DNA from: Torymus aiolomorphi | Taxonomy: Eukaryota; Arthropoda; Insecta; Hymenoptera; Torymidae | NCBI GenBank assembly: GCA_036365515.1 | Contig: CM070874.1 | Coordinates: forward strand, 207,880,297-207,944,296 | DNA: 64,000 nucleotides | Reading direction: 5' to 3' | In this document: one piece after another, positions 21,577 through 32,455 of the stretch | How the letters are laid out: the number at the start of each line of letters is the position of its first letter | Position numbering within the stretch: position 1 is the stretch's first letter | Position numbers and translations under genes: made by a program | Notes under the pieces: model-generated | Seen by the model: the letters and a program-made list of their open reading frames with translations, nothing else | What the model was told of the DNA's origin: nothing | Databases searched by the model: none

Positions 21577-21775
21577 AAATGTACATAAATAATTTTTTTT
21601 TATTTTATATAATAACATATATTTTACCTTATCACACTTTTTTATTTAAGGACCCTTCCTTTATACCTACTCCTATTTACGCCCCCCAACTTCTCATTGC
21701 GCTAGCACGCATATATTTATATATACAGCATTATACATAAGTCATTCGTCGAAAGACCACCGAGAAGGCAACATC

Positions 21776-21952
21776 ATGGGGCCCCCGTTCAGCAAGCACC
21801 AGGTCAAACCAGACGACAAAGAACCTCTCATCAACAAGGCAGATAAGAAAGACTCTTGGACAAACAAAAAAAATTCTCCACCACACCATTCCTTTTCCAC
21901 CAATCCCTTCTCCTTCCCAAAAAAAGATGGTTATTCAAAATATAACGAATAA
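21776..21952 (+). CDS. Possible small Maverick protein, 58 aa
   Basis: ATGGGGCCCCCG opens a 58-codon frame reading MGPPFSKHQVKPDDKEPL and ending with TAA. It is Lys/Pro/Ser-rich and hydrophilic. TATATTTATATATACAG lies about 50 bp upstream, and the stop codon overlaps AATAAA (21951-21956), giving a compact promoter-ORF-poly(A) arrangement. Gly2 and Ser6 recall myristoylated N-termini, although Pro3 is unfavourable. No family was recognised; it may be spurious. Confidence 0.35.
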   Translation: MGPPFSKHQVKPDDKEPLINKADKKDSWTNKKNSPPHHSFSTNPFSFPKKDGYSKYNE

Positions 21953-22021
21953 TAAACGGTCCCTTTAAGGACAACATTTATGTTAATGAGAAAAAACTGT
22001 TCATAAAATAGGAGGTTTTAC

Positions 22022-22131
22022 CCCGTTTAAATAAATAAATAAAAATTTATTTTTCCTCAACATGCTTTTTTTATTTGTAAACCCCTCCTTTACACCATCT
22101 CCCTATTCCCTCCCCACAACTTCTCATTGCG

Positions 22132-22212
<81 letters not shown>

Positions 22213-23056
22213 GGTCTGTATAGCGAGAGGCCTCGCACCCCATGGGTCTTTATGGCGTAGCACGTATAGCCAAAGGTCTCGCCCCCCACCACCACGAGTC
22301 AGGGCATACACGGGGGGCATGCGCAGAGCAGATAGAACGGCATGACGTCATGGAGGGAGCGATAAGTGCGTCATTGTTTACCCTAATTAGCTTGTGTTCA
22401 CACACGTGCTACTGTAAACACTTGGATTAATGAACTTGTCACACTTGAAACACATACACACAGCACGCGGTCTATACAGCGAGAGGTCTTTATGGCGTAG
22501 CGCGTACAGCCAAAGGTCTCTCCCCCCACCACCACGAGTCGGGGCATATACGACGGCACGCGACGGGCAGGTATAGCGGCATAGCGTCATGGCGCGAGCG
22601 ATAAGTGGGACATTATTTGTGGGGTAATAATTCACTCCATTGTTTACCCTAATTAACTTGTGTTCACACTTGGGACCCATACACACCGCACACGGTCTAT
22701 ACTGCGAGAGGCCTCGCACCCTATGAGTCTTTATGGTGTAGCGCAGACAGCCAAAACGCTCGCCCCCCCCCCCCCCCCCACCACCTCGAGTCATGGCATA
22801 TACGGCAACACACGTGGGCCATATATAGCGGCATGACGTCATGGCGGGCGCCATAAGTGCACCATTATTTATGGGGTAATAAATCACCCCCCATTGTTTA
22901 CACTAATTAGCTTGTGGCCACACTTGCTACTGTAAACACTTGAGTTAATCACCTTGTTACACTTGGGGACCCATTCACACCGCACAGCGGGGTGCCACAT
23001 GGCCCCTACACACCGCACCGCGGGGGTCATCTCGCTATACCGGTCCCCTTACTACT
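22022..23056 (-). repeat. Right terminal inverted repeat of the Maverick, about 1.0 kb
   Basis: This is the reverse complement of the left arm, containing the same sub-repeats, a (CA)n/(CG) tract at about 22133-22212 and a run of C at about 22766-22779. It ends with CCGGTCCCCTTACTACT at 23056, followed by the AATACA target-site copy. The inner boundary near 22022 is approximate. Confidence 0.9.
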
Positions 23057-23062
23057 AATACA

Positions 23063-24201
23063 TTATACGAGAAATAAGAAATACAAATACAGTCTAATAA
23101 AAATGAGACAATTGATATCGTAATACATATTTCAATACTAATAAGAACGAATCTGAACTCAGATTTTGAAAATTCAAAATGTCGGCCAACAATTAAAATA
23201 TTATTGGATTTTGCTGAAAATTTTGTTTATAATCAATAAATAACAAATAATATCAGAGCTGACGTAATGAACTACATATATATTATGCATTATTTTGTTA
23301 AATATAAATATACCTAATATTTTAAAAATTAATAAATATTAAGAATAATTTTTTTAAAAAACATTACAGAAAATTTAAAAGAAAAAACAAATGTTTCATA
23401 ATACTATTTAATAGGGGGTTATCCTTATTCATTACTATCAACATCTATCTTCATATGAAATATAATCCGCAACTACAATTATAAGATTAATTTTAAATCA
23501 CATTATTATGTTTTTTAAAATAATCAATTTTTAGGCATGACCGCTATTCGGGAGAGCCTTATAATTTCACCAGAGCGAAAATTGTAAGAATTCAAATACT
23601 GAAAAATTAATGTGTAAAAACCATGTTCCACTCAGAGCGAGTGCGTTTTCAGCGTTTTCTGAGATGGATGTGTGTCTGTACATCCGTATGTACTCAAGTT
23701 TCTCGATTATCTCAATGAATTTTCGACCGATTTCATCGGGATTGCGGGAACATACTCCTCTAATTATATCTAAGTGCTGGTTCTATATTGAGATAGATCA
23801 ATGAAAAATTTTTCAAATTCGAGCACAAAGAAATATCTCAAAAAATCGATTTTTAAGCCTAATGTCCAGAAAAATTAATTTTAAGCTAATATGTACAGGC
23901 CTATCTTCTAAAACGAATTAAAATACAGATTTTTTATGTTGAACACTTTTTTGTACGAGCAATATTTGCCAAGATAACTGCGAAAAACGGCCAAAAATGG
24001 TCAAAAATGAATGATTTTCCGCTATAACTTCTCAGAATTTGATTTTACACAAAAATGTTAAATACAAAAGTTTAGATAATATTGAAACAAAACTTTTTCC
24101 CAATTAACATTTTTTTGTAAAATCAACTCCTAACGAGCTAGACTTATAAAAACGATTTTAAACGCCAAAATACACATAAAATGAACGATTTTCGGCTATA
24201 A
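23063..24201. other. AT-rich flank with satellite fragments
   Basis: It holds one partial copy of the left-flank satellite (about 23150-23225) and, from about 23990, units of a roughly 170-bp satellite that resumes after the LTR element. No gene was seen; a 64-aa frame at 23610-23804 has no support. Confidence 0.6.
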
Positions 24202-24205
24202 CTTG

Positions 24206-25215
24206 TGAAACGGGAGGCCTGGGGAAATCTTTTGTAATTCCGCGAACCGAACCCTAGAACACGGTGCCGTCGAGTGCTACTTCTACGACGAGCACTCGGG
24301 GTTGATGTTCTCTGGATCCCTGTTTACAAATGTCGAGTCCACGATTGAACTCGACTTTTCCGTGTGCCGGAAAGGGTTAATACTCGCGCTAGCTAGACGC
24401 GAGGCGCGGCCACTCAGAATGATCGTCGTCTCGGTTCGACGATCCCGCGGAGGCGGCGGTATCCGGGAGAAGGTTAGGTGAAGGTTAATAAATAACGAGT
24501 GGTCTTGGTTATATTCAAAACTATAACAAGATCTATTCTCAGTTATACTATACAAAATACGCGTCGCGTTGCGTGTTGACAAGAAGGCGGGAGATCCGCC
24601 GCTCGGCGCGGGCGGATCGAGGTGATTATTTTTCGCTGGGCCGGCGATCAAGACACCGGCCGCTCGCCGCTGCGAGCCGAAAATACAAATCAATCGCTGC
24701 GCGGAAAATAGGCGAAGAGTCTTACCGGGAGGGGAGTGCACTCCCCTCGTCGCTCGCTCACGAATCCGCTCCTGCGTCAGGCCTTATCCTCCGGTCGACT
24801 TCGGAGTGTTCAGGCCGAGTCCTAACGTCCAGCGTTCACCTACAGACGCTTCGGACCCCAGAAGTGGCTCGGATTGCTCACGTGCGCTGCTCTTCGTGGT
24901 CGGTACGTGTACGGGCGCTGCTCTGCACCGGCGAGGACGCACGATACCGTTTTCTTCGCGGACGATCAAATTAACTCGCGTACGCGCGGTTTGACAGCCC
25001 GAGAGAATCTGATTCAAAAAAGAATCGGGCGCGACTTAGCAACGGTCAAAGTCGCGCCTGCCCCGTGCGTAGCTAACGCGAATACATCGTCCGAGCGATG
25101 TCAATACTCGCTCGAGATATACGAATTCGCGGGAACGAGAGCCTAACGGGTTCGATAGAATACGGAGGACCGAGATACTTATCTTCTCCGTATTTTATCT
25201 TGGAACCTCGTTATA
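24206..25215 (-). repeat. 3' LTR of the gag-only element
   Basis: This 1010-bp repeat in plus orientation runs TGAAACGGGAGGCC...CTCGTTATA. In element orientation it follows the polypurine tract. Open frames inside it on both strands also appear in the other LTR and are not genes. Confidence 0.93.
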
Positions 25216-25226
25216 CCCCTCTCCCA
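25216..25226 (-). promoter_or_regulatory. Polypurine tract of the gag-only element
   Basis: The minus strand reads TGGGAGAGGGG directly before the 3' LTR. This is the expected plus-strand primer site. The next bases (CCAGACGTTGCGTAGCGGA in plus orientation) resemble those beside the gypsy element polypurine tract. Confidence 0.8.
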
Positions 25227-25283
25227 GACGTTGCGTAGCGGAAGAGAAGCAACTCGATACTGAGGCTCTCGTTCGATTCGAGT

Positions 25284-25772
25284 TTATGTCGTCATCAGCG
25301 GCAGAGACGACAGTTCCGGATACGCGCGGATCAGCTCGTGCACTAAACGGCTGATCAAACGATCCACATCGAGGGATCGTCCCGCGCACGCACACGGTGG
25401 GTCGCTCATCACCGTAATTCCGCTGAATTCCAACGGCGGTCGGGACCAGTCCCATGACGATTGATGGACCGGAGACGGTTGGCACTTCTGGCGCTGGGGC
25501 TCCGGTCGACAACTGCCGTCATTCCTCCTAGGTTGACTTGGCAGGTCGTCTTGCCTTCTTCTTGTCTCACTCTTTGGGCCCTTTTTCCGCTCCGGGCAGG
25601 CCCAGTGAAGATGCGTTGGTGACTTACACGTCCAACACAATTTTCTGGTTGGACTCGGTGGTGGGGAGTTATATGCTCCGAGCGCGTTCCTCGATCTTGA
25701 CGAGCGGTATACTCGACTATCCAACCCCTGCTGGATATACCGCTGTTTGGGACGTCGAGAGGCTACCGTCGT
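25284..25772 (-). CDS. Nucleocapsid portion of Gag, zinc knuckle, in -1 frame
   Basis: This frame lies -1 relative to the main Gag frame and overlaps its end; no ATG is needed if it is reached by frameshift or if the element has a 1-nt lesion. It holds a classical CCHC knuckle, CWTCKSPTHLHWAC (Cx2Cx4Hx4C), after an Arg-rich segment. No slippery heptamer was seen near the Gag stop, so a mutation is as likely as programmed shifting. The knuckle should bind the element RNA during packaging. The C-terminus is short and no protease motif follows. Confidence 0.7.
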   Translation of the reverse strand, partial: TTVASRRPKQRYIQQGLDSRVYRSSRSRNALGAYNSPPPSPTRKLCWTCKSPTHLHWACPERKKGPKSETRRRQDDLPSQPRRNDGSCRPEPQRQKCQPSPVHQSSWDWSRPPLEFSGITVMSDPPCACAGRSLDVDRLISRLVHELIRAYPELSSLPLMTT

Positions 25773-27220
25773 CCAAGGATTCGAACCTGTTCCTTGATTC
25801 GAACCCAGTCCACTCGAGGGTTTTCTGCCTTTATCTCTTTCAGATAACTTTGGAGATCGTTGCGTGGCCGCTGCATACGCCTCTTTTTCACTGTAGAGCT
25901 GGACTGTTGAGGACTTCGGGACGACTTCTTGCTGTCTTTAGTCCCTAGGTCCGATCGAGGTTGCTTGGCATGGCGCTTAGTTGCACCTGCGACTCGTTTC
26001 TTGTTAGGCACAGCGGAATTGTGAAGCGACGACATTTGCGCGCGTAGCTGGCGCAGCTCGTCGTGCAGTCGCCTTACCTCTTCGCTTAGGCGCCTAACTT
26101 TCTCCTCCTCCAATTTACGCGTCTGATTACATTCGCATTCGCAATGACGCTCGCCTTCTGCTTGCGTCGATACGTCGCGAAATTGCGAAGTAATCAGCGT
26201 TCTGTCCACCGGTTGTGTCGTCACCAGACTATTAATCTCTTCCTCGTTGCTCCTTGGAAGGCTTGTCTGCTCTTCGTCTTCAGGAGTCTGGGAATGAGTA
26301 ATACAGCCGTCCGATGCCGATGTATTCCATAAACGGGCCATATCGGACGCTTCGGATCGGGGGAAGCTTGGAAAATCTCCCTTCCCCCAGGCTGCATTTG
26401 CTCCGTCGTCGTGAGCTTGGGAGTATTCAGCACAGCCGTTCGGTGCCCTCAGGCGGTCTGTATACGCCAAGCGACGTGAAGTGTCAGACTTCTCGAACAG
26501 GGAGGAGCTTGGAGAATCTCCCCTCCCCCAGGCTGTGCTTACTCCGACGTCGATTTCGTGGATGGAAGCTGAAGATGATGGCGATGGTGCGGTTGCTGCA
26601 CAGCTGTCCGAAATCCATGTGCGGTCTGCGTTCCCCGAGTGACTCGCGTTCTCGGATTCTTCGCACTGGAAGGAGATCGGGGAATCTCCCCTCCCCCAAG
26701 CTGTGCTGCACCTTAGGTGCACCTGGACTTCACCTGGTCCTCCCGCTGGAGATAAAGTGCTCCGTGGTGACGTAAAAGCCTCGTGTCTTACGTCGGGAGG
26801 ACTGCCTGCTCTTTGGTTCCTCTGCAAGACATGTGTCCTTATGGAACTCAGCAAGTTGTTGTCGACTGCTTTGTTCGACGCCAATTGCTGAAACAGGCTG
26901 TGGGTTGAGGGATCGGCAATTCGGTTCACTTCTGGAGCGCCGCTTGTATTGAGGGTCGTCGTGTTGACGAACTTATTCCTGCAATCGAGCCTCCTTGTGA
27001 ACTGCTCGTAATCACTTCCACTTATTTCTTGTGTGAAGTGGGCTGGGTTGTAACTTCCCATTAGCCATTGAGTGATTCGCTTAGAATCCCCCTCGAGATG
27101 TCCGGTGCTTCTTAAATCTAGAGCTATATTTGCTTCTATTACAGCTTCAAAGCTCAGCTCTAGATTTTTGCGCCAATGCTCCATCTTATCGGCTAGTTCT
27201 TCTGGGGTCGATGATTCCAT
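25763..27220 (-). CDS. Gag-like protein of the gag-only element (485 aa)
   Basis: This is an open frame starting MESSTPEELADKMEHW. The N-terminal region around ITQWLMGSYNPAHF aligns by eye with AIKWLMGDYSAADF of the gypsy Gag at 50069-52465, and both continue with a charged stretch and a DPxT(D/H) phrase. The middle is Ser/Thr-rich with three or four repeats of a (A/T)WGRGDSPxS-like phrase. A coiled coil (about residues 360-400, EEEKVRRLSEEVRRLHDEL) and a basic tail follow. The capsid domain of the gypsy Gag is not obvious here. Confidence 0.75.
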   Translation of the reverse strand: MESSTPEELADKMEHWRKNLELSFEAVIEANIALDLRSTGHLEGDSKRITQWLMGSYNPAHFTQEISGSDYEQFTRRLDCRNKFVNTTTLNTSGAPEVNRIADPSTHSLFQQLASNKAVDNNLLSSIRTHVLQRNQRAGSPPDVRHEAFTSPRSTLSPAGGPGEVQVHLRCSTAWGRGDSPISFQCEESENASHSGNADRTWISDSCAATAPSPSSSASIHEIDVGVSTAWGRGDSPSSSLFEKSDTSRRLAYTDRLRAPNGCAEYSQAHDDGANAAWGKGDFPSFPRSEASDMARLWNTSASDGCITHSQTPEDEEQTSLPRSNEEEINSLVTTQPVDRTLITSQFRDVSTQAEGERHCECECNQTRKLEEEKVRRLSEEVRRLHDELRQLRAQMSSLHNSAVPNKKRVAGATKRHAKQPRSDLGTKDSKKSSRSPQQSSSTVKKRRMQRPRNDLQSYLKEIKAENPRVDWVRIKEQVRILGRR

Positions 27221-27966
27221 CTTGCGAAGCTAGACCGATTGTATAAAATTGTGTGACGAATTGTGTGTGTATGCGCAACTAACTGCTGAGATTCTCTCTC
27301 AAATTGGCCGTCTGTTACGCAAATTACAATGTTAGAATTCTAACTACCACACACAATTGTCCCAAGCTGCTCGAGAACGACGTATCTCGATGCAGCTAGC
27401 TAGGGAGAGAGCGTGGCTATTCCAAAAAAAAAAATTCGCGATGATAACGATTTAAATAATTCCCGCAACCAAAAAAAAAGGATGAAAGTATTCTCACTTT
27501 CGACCGGCTGCACGCACAGGCACGGTCAAACCAAAAAAAAATCGCGTGAAAATCGCTTTAAATCTCGCGTCAAAAAAAGGAATTTAATTTTCGCCACATA
27601 TGACGACGAAAACAACGATAATCGTCGTTTAAATGCTCTCGCCCTGGCTTTACAGCAGTTTAAAAGACTCGGGACAAGTATACACAATACTGCCCGAGCA
27701 TAAACATAAACACCTACAAAAACAAGCAATCTGCTGTTTTGTGTTTATGTTTCTATGCGCGCCGCGAGTATTCTTGTCTGTTTGTTTACGTCCGGCACCT
27801 CGACTTGGCGAGTTTAAATCACTGCGCCTATCAGCTGTAACGGCTTATGGCCACTGGCCGTCTGCTGATTAGTCCGGTGCAGTGATTTGCGCGCGGGCGA
27901 ATTTAAACGAAACGCGATTTGAATAGGCTGGTTTCGAATGTACCGGCCTCTAACCTTCTCCTTAAA
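27221..27966 (-). other. 5' leader of the gag-only element
   Basis: This is the untranslated region between primer site and Gag start (element orientation), with A-rich runs in plus orientation. A plus-strand 96-aa frame at 27413-27703 is Lys-rich with no support. Nothing else was seen. Confidence 0.5.
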
Positions 27967-27986
27967 CCCAACACGTTAGGGCGCCA
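27967..27986 (-). promoter_or_regulatory. Primer-binding site of the gag-only element
   Basis: The minus strand reads TGGCGCCCTAACGTGTTGGG two nucleotides after the 5' LTR. The first eight bases equal the start of a tRNA-Lys type site, then it diverges, so the primer is not assigned. The gypsy element has nearly the same site at the same spacing. Confidence 0.75.
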
Positions 27987-27988
27987 TT

Positions 27989-28998
27989 TGAAACGGGAGG
28001 CCTGGGGAAATCTTTTGTAATTCCGCGAACCGAACCCTAGAACACGGTGCCGTCGAGTGCTACTTCTACGACGAGCACTCGGGGTTGATGTTCTCTGGAT
28101 CCCTGTTTACAAATGTCGAGTCCACGATTGAACTCGACTTTTCCGTGTGCCGGAAAGGGTTAATACTCGTGCTAGCTAGACGCGAGGCGCGGCCACTCAG
28201 AATGATCGTCGTCTCGGTTCGACGATCCCGCGGAGGCGGCGGTATCCGGGAGAAGGTTAGGTGAAGGTTAATAAATAACGAGTGGTCTTGGTTACATTCA
28301 AAACTATAACAAGATCTATTCTCAGTTATACTATACAAAATACGCGTCGCGTTGCGTGTTGACAAGAAGGCGGGAGATCCGCCGCTCGGCGCGGGCGGAT
28401 CGAGGTGATTGTTTTTCGCTGGGCCGGCGATCAAGACACCGGCCGCTCGCCGCTGCGAGCCGAAAATACAATTCAATCGCTGCGCGGAAAATAGGCGAAG
28501 AGTCTTACCGGGAGGGGAGTGCACTCCCCTCGTCGCTCGCTCACGAATCCGCTCCTGCGTCAGGCCTTATCCTCCGGTCGACTTCGGAGTGTTCAGGCCG
28601 AGTCCTAACGTCCAGCGTTCACCTACAGACGCTTCGGACCCCAGGAGTGGCTCGGATTGCTCACGTGCGCTGCTCTTCGTGGTCGGTACGTGTACGGGCG
28701 CTGCTCTGCACCGGCGAGGACGCACGATACCGTTTTCTTCGCGGACGATCAAATTAACTCGCGTACGCGCGGTTTGACAGCCCGAGAGAATCTGATTCAA
28801 AAAAGAATCGGGCGCGACTTAGCAACGGTCAAAGTCGCGCCTGCCCCGTGCGTAGCTAACGCGAATACATCGTCCGAGCGATGTCAATACTCGCTCGAGA
28901 TATACGAATTCGCGGGAACGAGAGCCTAACGGGTTCGATAGAATACGGAGGACCGAGATACTTATCTTCTCCGTATTTTATCTTGGAACCTCGTTATA
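27989..28998 (-). repeat. 5' LTR of the gag-only element
   Basis: This is the second 1010-bp copy, about 99.5% identical to 24206-25215 by eye. It should hold the promoter on the minus strand. Confidence 0.93.
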
Positions 28999-29420
28999 CT
29001 TGTCAGGATTTGATTTTTCACAAAAATGTTTAATACAAAAGTTGTAGATAATATTGAAATAAAACTTTTTTCCATTTAACATTTTTGTGTAAAACCAATT
29101 CCTGACGAATTAGACTTATAAAAACGATTCTAAACGGCTAAATATACATAAAATGGACGATTTTCGGCTACAACTTGACAGAATTTTATTTTATACAAAA
29201 ATTTTAAATATAGAAGTCGTAGATTATAAAAGCAAAACTTTTTCCATTTAACATATTCATGTAAAATTAATACGAGTTAAACATATAAAAACAATTTTAA
29301 ACGCTTAAATATACATAAAATAAACGATTTTCGGCTATAACTTTACAGAATCTTACTTCACACAAATTATAAATATAACAAGGATTCGTCTTTCAATAAA
29401 ACTTAAGTACAAAGCATATA

Positions 29421-30800
29421 GATAACATTGAAACAAAACTTACTCCCAAGTAACACTTATGTATACAATCATTTCTAGTTCACCTAAATGTATTAACATA
29501 ATTTTTAATGCTTCAATAACCCCGTAGATTCACTTCTCGATTATTATTTAATAGATTTCGATTTGACACAGAAATATTCGATACAGTAAATATAAATAAG
29601 ACCAGAAAAGCGATATTCCAAAGTCAACATAATTACAAAAATATAATAATACAATACGAAATTACATTTGGTTACAATATTTATTCGGATAAACACATTG
29701 GAACAATAAGTTAAGGAACGAAATATCTATGTCCCTGTTTTCTACAAAAAGACAAAGATTACGCAAACTAAAACACTGTTGATATTATATAATGCTCTTT
29801 TTAATAATATTAAAAATTATGGGATAATAGCTTGGAATGCTTTATACCTATACGAATAGTACAAAATTAATAAATAATCTATAAAATAAAATCATTAAGC
29901 TCAAATACAAAAATATTTTTGTATTTGAAGAATATACTTTAAATGTTAAATAATTATTTTGTTTTGAATCCATTTTCTATCATTATAATAAATTAAATGT
30001 TAGAGAAAATCAATTAATATAAGAAATAGAAGTGTATAGATGCCAATAAAAAAGTAAAACAATAACTAACAAAAACTGTTACATAGAAGCTGTCGAAACT
30101 TATAATTTCTTGTCAAATGATCTAGAGAACTTAGAATGTAATAGAATAAAAATTAGAAAAATGTATAAAAATTGAGTTGGTAAAATTATATAATTATGTT
30201 ATGTTACTGTTTTGATAATAAATTTAAGAAATTTAAAAATAAGATTACACTGGTTAACCCATTATCTTTGTCCCTAGGACCTCAGCGATTGAACCAAAAT
30301 AATCAAAATTGTGTAATATTATATAAGTACATGTTAAAATAATATCATATTTACAAAAAAAACTTTTATGTAATGTATAAGTTATAAATTTTGTAATTTG
30401 GTTAATTTCAATGCATAAAGAATGCAATGTTCTAGCTAATTCTGTCAGTTGTACAGTGTACAGAAAACTATTAAATAGACAATTCTCATCTGGTAAAAAT
30501 CTGAGAAATACTTTATCATGTATTTTAATACAACAGATACCCTCAGATGAGTTCTTACACCCTGACCAAACTTGATAATTAGCCAGACGACCTAATATTA
30601 CCAACGATAACTACCTACCCGTATCACATCTAACCACACATACACACATACATCACTTTTATAATATCCCCCAGTTCCTAATTACACCCTAACATGCCTA
30701 ATTAACACTTCCTAATTTCCCCTCACACTCTTGTGCGCTAACACTTGAAGATCACTGATAGAGATGTAGAAGCAGTCAAAAAAGGTTCGATGATCTAACA
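29421..30800. other. AT-rich stretch, possible exon only
   Basis: No repeat or mobile element was recognised. A minus-strand frame at 30254-30604 (116 aa, opening at TTG with GTAG before it) is less AT-biased than its surroundings and might be an exon; the residues (LANYQVWSGCKNSSEGICC) match nothing I recognise. Confidence 0.4.
30254..30604 (-). other. Open frame, possible host exon (unrecognised)
   Basis: This is a 116-codon frame without an upstream ATG, rich in Cys, Phe and Leu, in a region otherwise full of stops. It could be an internal or terminal exon of a host gene or a chance frame. There is no domain evidence. Confidence 0.2.
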
Positions 30801-31668
30801 TCCGCCTCCGATTTTCCTGAATTTTTGATATGTTGCAGAGGACCGAAAAATCAGAGACTCGCAATTTTTTTTATCGGCCCAATCCCTTATTAAAGGGGTG
30901 AAAAGCGCCCTTAAAGTTTACCCCCGAAAACGGTTTTTTTTTAATACTTAAGTTCTAATCGATATTTTGAAATGAAACAAAATGGAAAATATTTCTCCTT
31001 GAATTATGTAACCATAAAGTATAGTTTGGTCCTCGAGGGTGGCAACCCTTACTTTTTATTTTAGAAAAACCTTACTTTTTAAACTATTTCTGCATATAAT
31101 CTTTGCAATAAAATTAATTAATTATTATAAAAATCATTTTTTGTCTTAAAATAAAAAATAAAGTTTACGTGTTTCAGGGTTTTTGCAAATAAATACGTCA
31201 TCAGGGGTAAACAACCCTTTAGGCACAAAATACTTTCAAACTATTAAAATTAATATTTTAAGTTACGTATAATACATAATTTATTTTTATTTGGCTATTT
31301 TTTCTATGGGCCCAATTTCCTATTACAGGGGTAAAACGCACCCCTAAAAATCACCCCTAAAATAGGTTTTATCTGAATATCCCAAGTTCAGATTCAAATT
31401 TAAAATGAAAATAAATGAAAAATATTTCCTTTGAAATGCCAAATTAGCTACCCTTATATTTTATTTCGGAAAAAATTTTTTTTTAATTTTTTTTGTATAC
31501 AATATTTGCAATAAAATTAAATAATTATTATTAAAATTCAAAATCAAAGTTGACTTGTTTTAGGATTTTTTCTAATAACAACATTATTGGGGTTTAGGAG
31601 CCCCTTGGGCACGTATACTTACAATTAGTACATTTGAAATAAATATTTTGAGGTGTATGGTGCGTATA
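30801..31668 (+). repeat. Left inverted arm of the foldback element
   Basis: This arm is the inverted copy of 34196-35067 with small indels. AT-rich and non-coding. Confidence 0.88.
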
Positions 31669-32453
31669 ATCAGAATAAATAATCATGGATATTTTATTTA
31701 TTGCAGATTGATTTGTCTATAGGCTCAATTTTCTATTTAATGAATAAAAATCACTGACAAAGAATTTGACAATTTCGTTATTTTAATGTTCAAAATATAA
31801 TAGCATAAGATAAATAGAGGAATAAATAATTACATGACTATATTTTTATTATTTCTGCATAAATATTTATATGCAGAAAAGCTTTTAAAGCTGAGTCAGG
31901 ATTAAATTTATTTTCATGGTATATTTTGCAATTAGTTTTTTTTATATATCACTGCTTGATAATTATAGTTTACTTATAATTTTAGAATATTTATGTTTGC
32001 GTATTTAGGCATATCACATTATATTTCATTTGTACTTTTTCATAAATACTTATTTTTAAGTAAATATTTTCCTGATTTCTATTTATATTTATATGAATAA
32101 GCGATTTTTTGTAAACCCATCTTGTAAACATGCATAAGCAAAGATGACGCAAGTGAGCTTGGAGTCCACGGCTGCCTAAAAACGGATTAGTTAGTCAGTA
32201 TATTTTTATCGGTTCTGTTGCGAGGTACAAATTTTCGAGAGTCCGCTATTTGTTTTTTTCCTACAATAGAATTTATTATTTCATAAAAATCAAAGAATAG
32301 AAAAAATGAAGGTAAATCCTATCAACGTCATAAGTTTATAGAAATAGAATAGAAAAGCGGTTATATCGATAATAAACCAAATGAATTTTTAAACCCGGTG
32401 GACTTTAGCTTTGGTGGATCCCAAGCTCATTGTGAGGTACCAGGATGTAAAAA
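31669..32453. other. Foldback interior, left of mariner, no gene
   Basis: AT-rich sequence between the left arm and the mariner. No open frame or RNA signature was seen. Confidence 0.55.
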
Positions 32454-32455
32454 TA

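Larger units (their letters stand above)
3489..23056. mobile_element. Complete Maverick/Polinton DNA transposon, 19.6 kb
   Basis: The ends are inverted copies: the left end starts AGTAGTAAGGGGACCGGTAT and the right end finishes with the complement of the same sequence. Flanks AATACG (3483-3488) and AATACA (23057-23062) look like a 6-bp target duplication with one change. An AG...CT terminus, a 6-bp duplication and a length of 15-20 kb are typical of Polintons. Inside are the hallmark genes: protein-primed family B DNA polymerase, retroviral-type integrase with chromodomain, FtsK/HerA-type packaging ATPase, adenain-like protease and capsid proteins. Seven genes look intact; polymerase, ATPase, integrase and others carry stops or frameshifts, so this copy is non-autonomous. 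Polintons are regarded as virus-like, because capsid genes are conserved in the group. Confidence 0.95.
24206..28998 (-). mobile_element. Gag-only (non-autonomous) LTR retrotransposon, 4.8 kb
   Basis: Two 1010-bp LTRs flank a 2.8 kb interior that encodes only Gag on the minus strand. The flanks are CTTG at 24202-24205 and CTTG at 28999-29002, a 4-bp target duplication. I count about five differences between the LTRs, so the insertion is young. A primer-binding site and polypurine tract are in place. No protease, reverse transcriptase or integrase is present. LTR blocks, the primer site and Gag resemble the complete gypsy element at 44222-54398, which could supply enzymes in trans. Confidence 0.92.
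23990..29420. repeat. Satellite of about 170 bp interrupted by the LTR element
   Basis: Units containing GATTTTCGGCTATAACTT, then CACAAAAATGTTAAATACAAAAG and ACTTATAAAAACGATT, occur at about 24012 and 24187 and resume at 29003, 29158 and 29326. The unit length is about 168-176 bp. A lone degenerate copy lies at about 39370-39470. The middle of this range (24206-28998) is the inserted retrotransposon. Confidence 0.85.

Noticed and set aside
24283..25146. Open frames of 90-152 aa in the LTRs
   Set aside because: The same frames recur in both LTR copies (28066-28929) with no protein features; LTRs are non-coding.
25786..25800. Perfect tRNA B-box (GGTTCGAATCC, minus strand)
   Set aside because: It is inside the gag coding sequence as part of a short duplicated phrase, with no A-box or cloverleaf.
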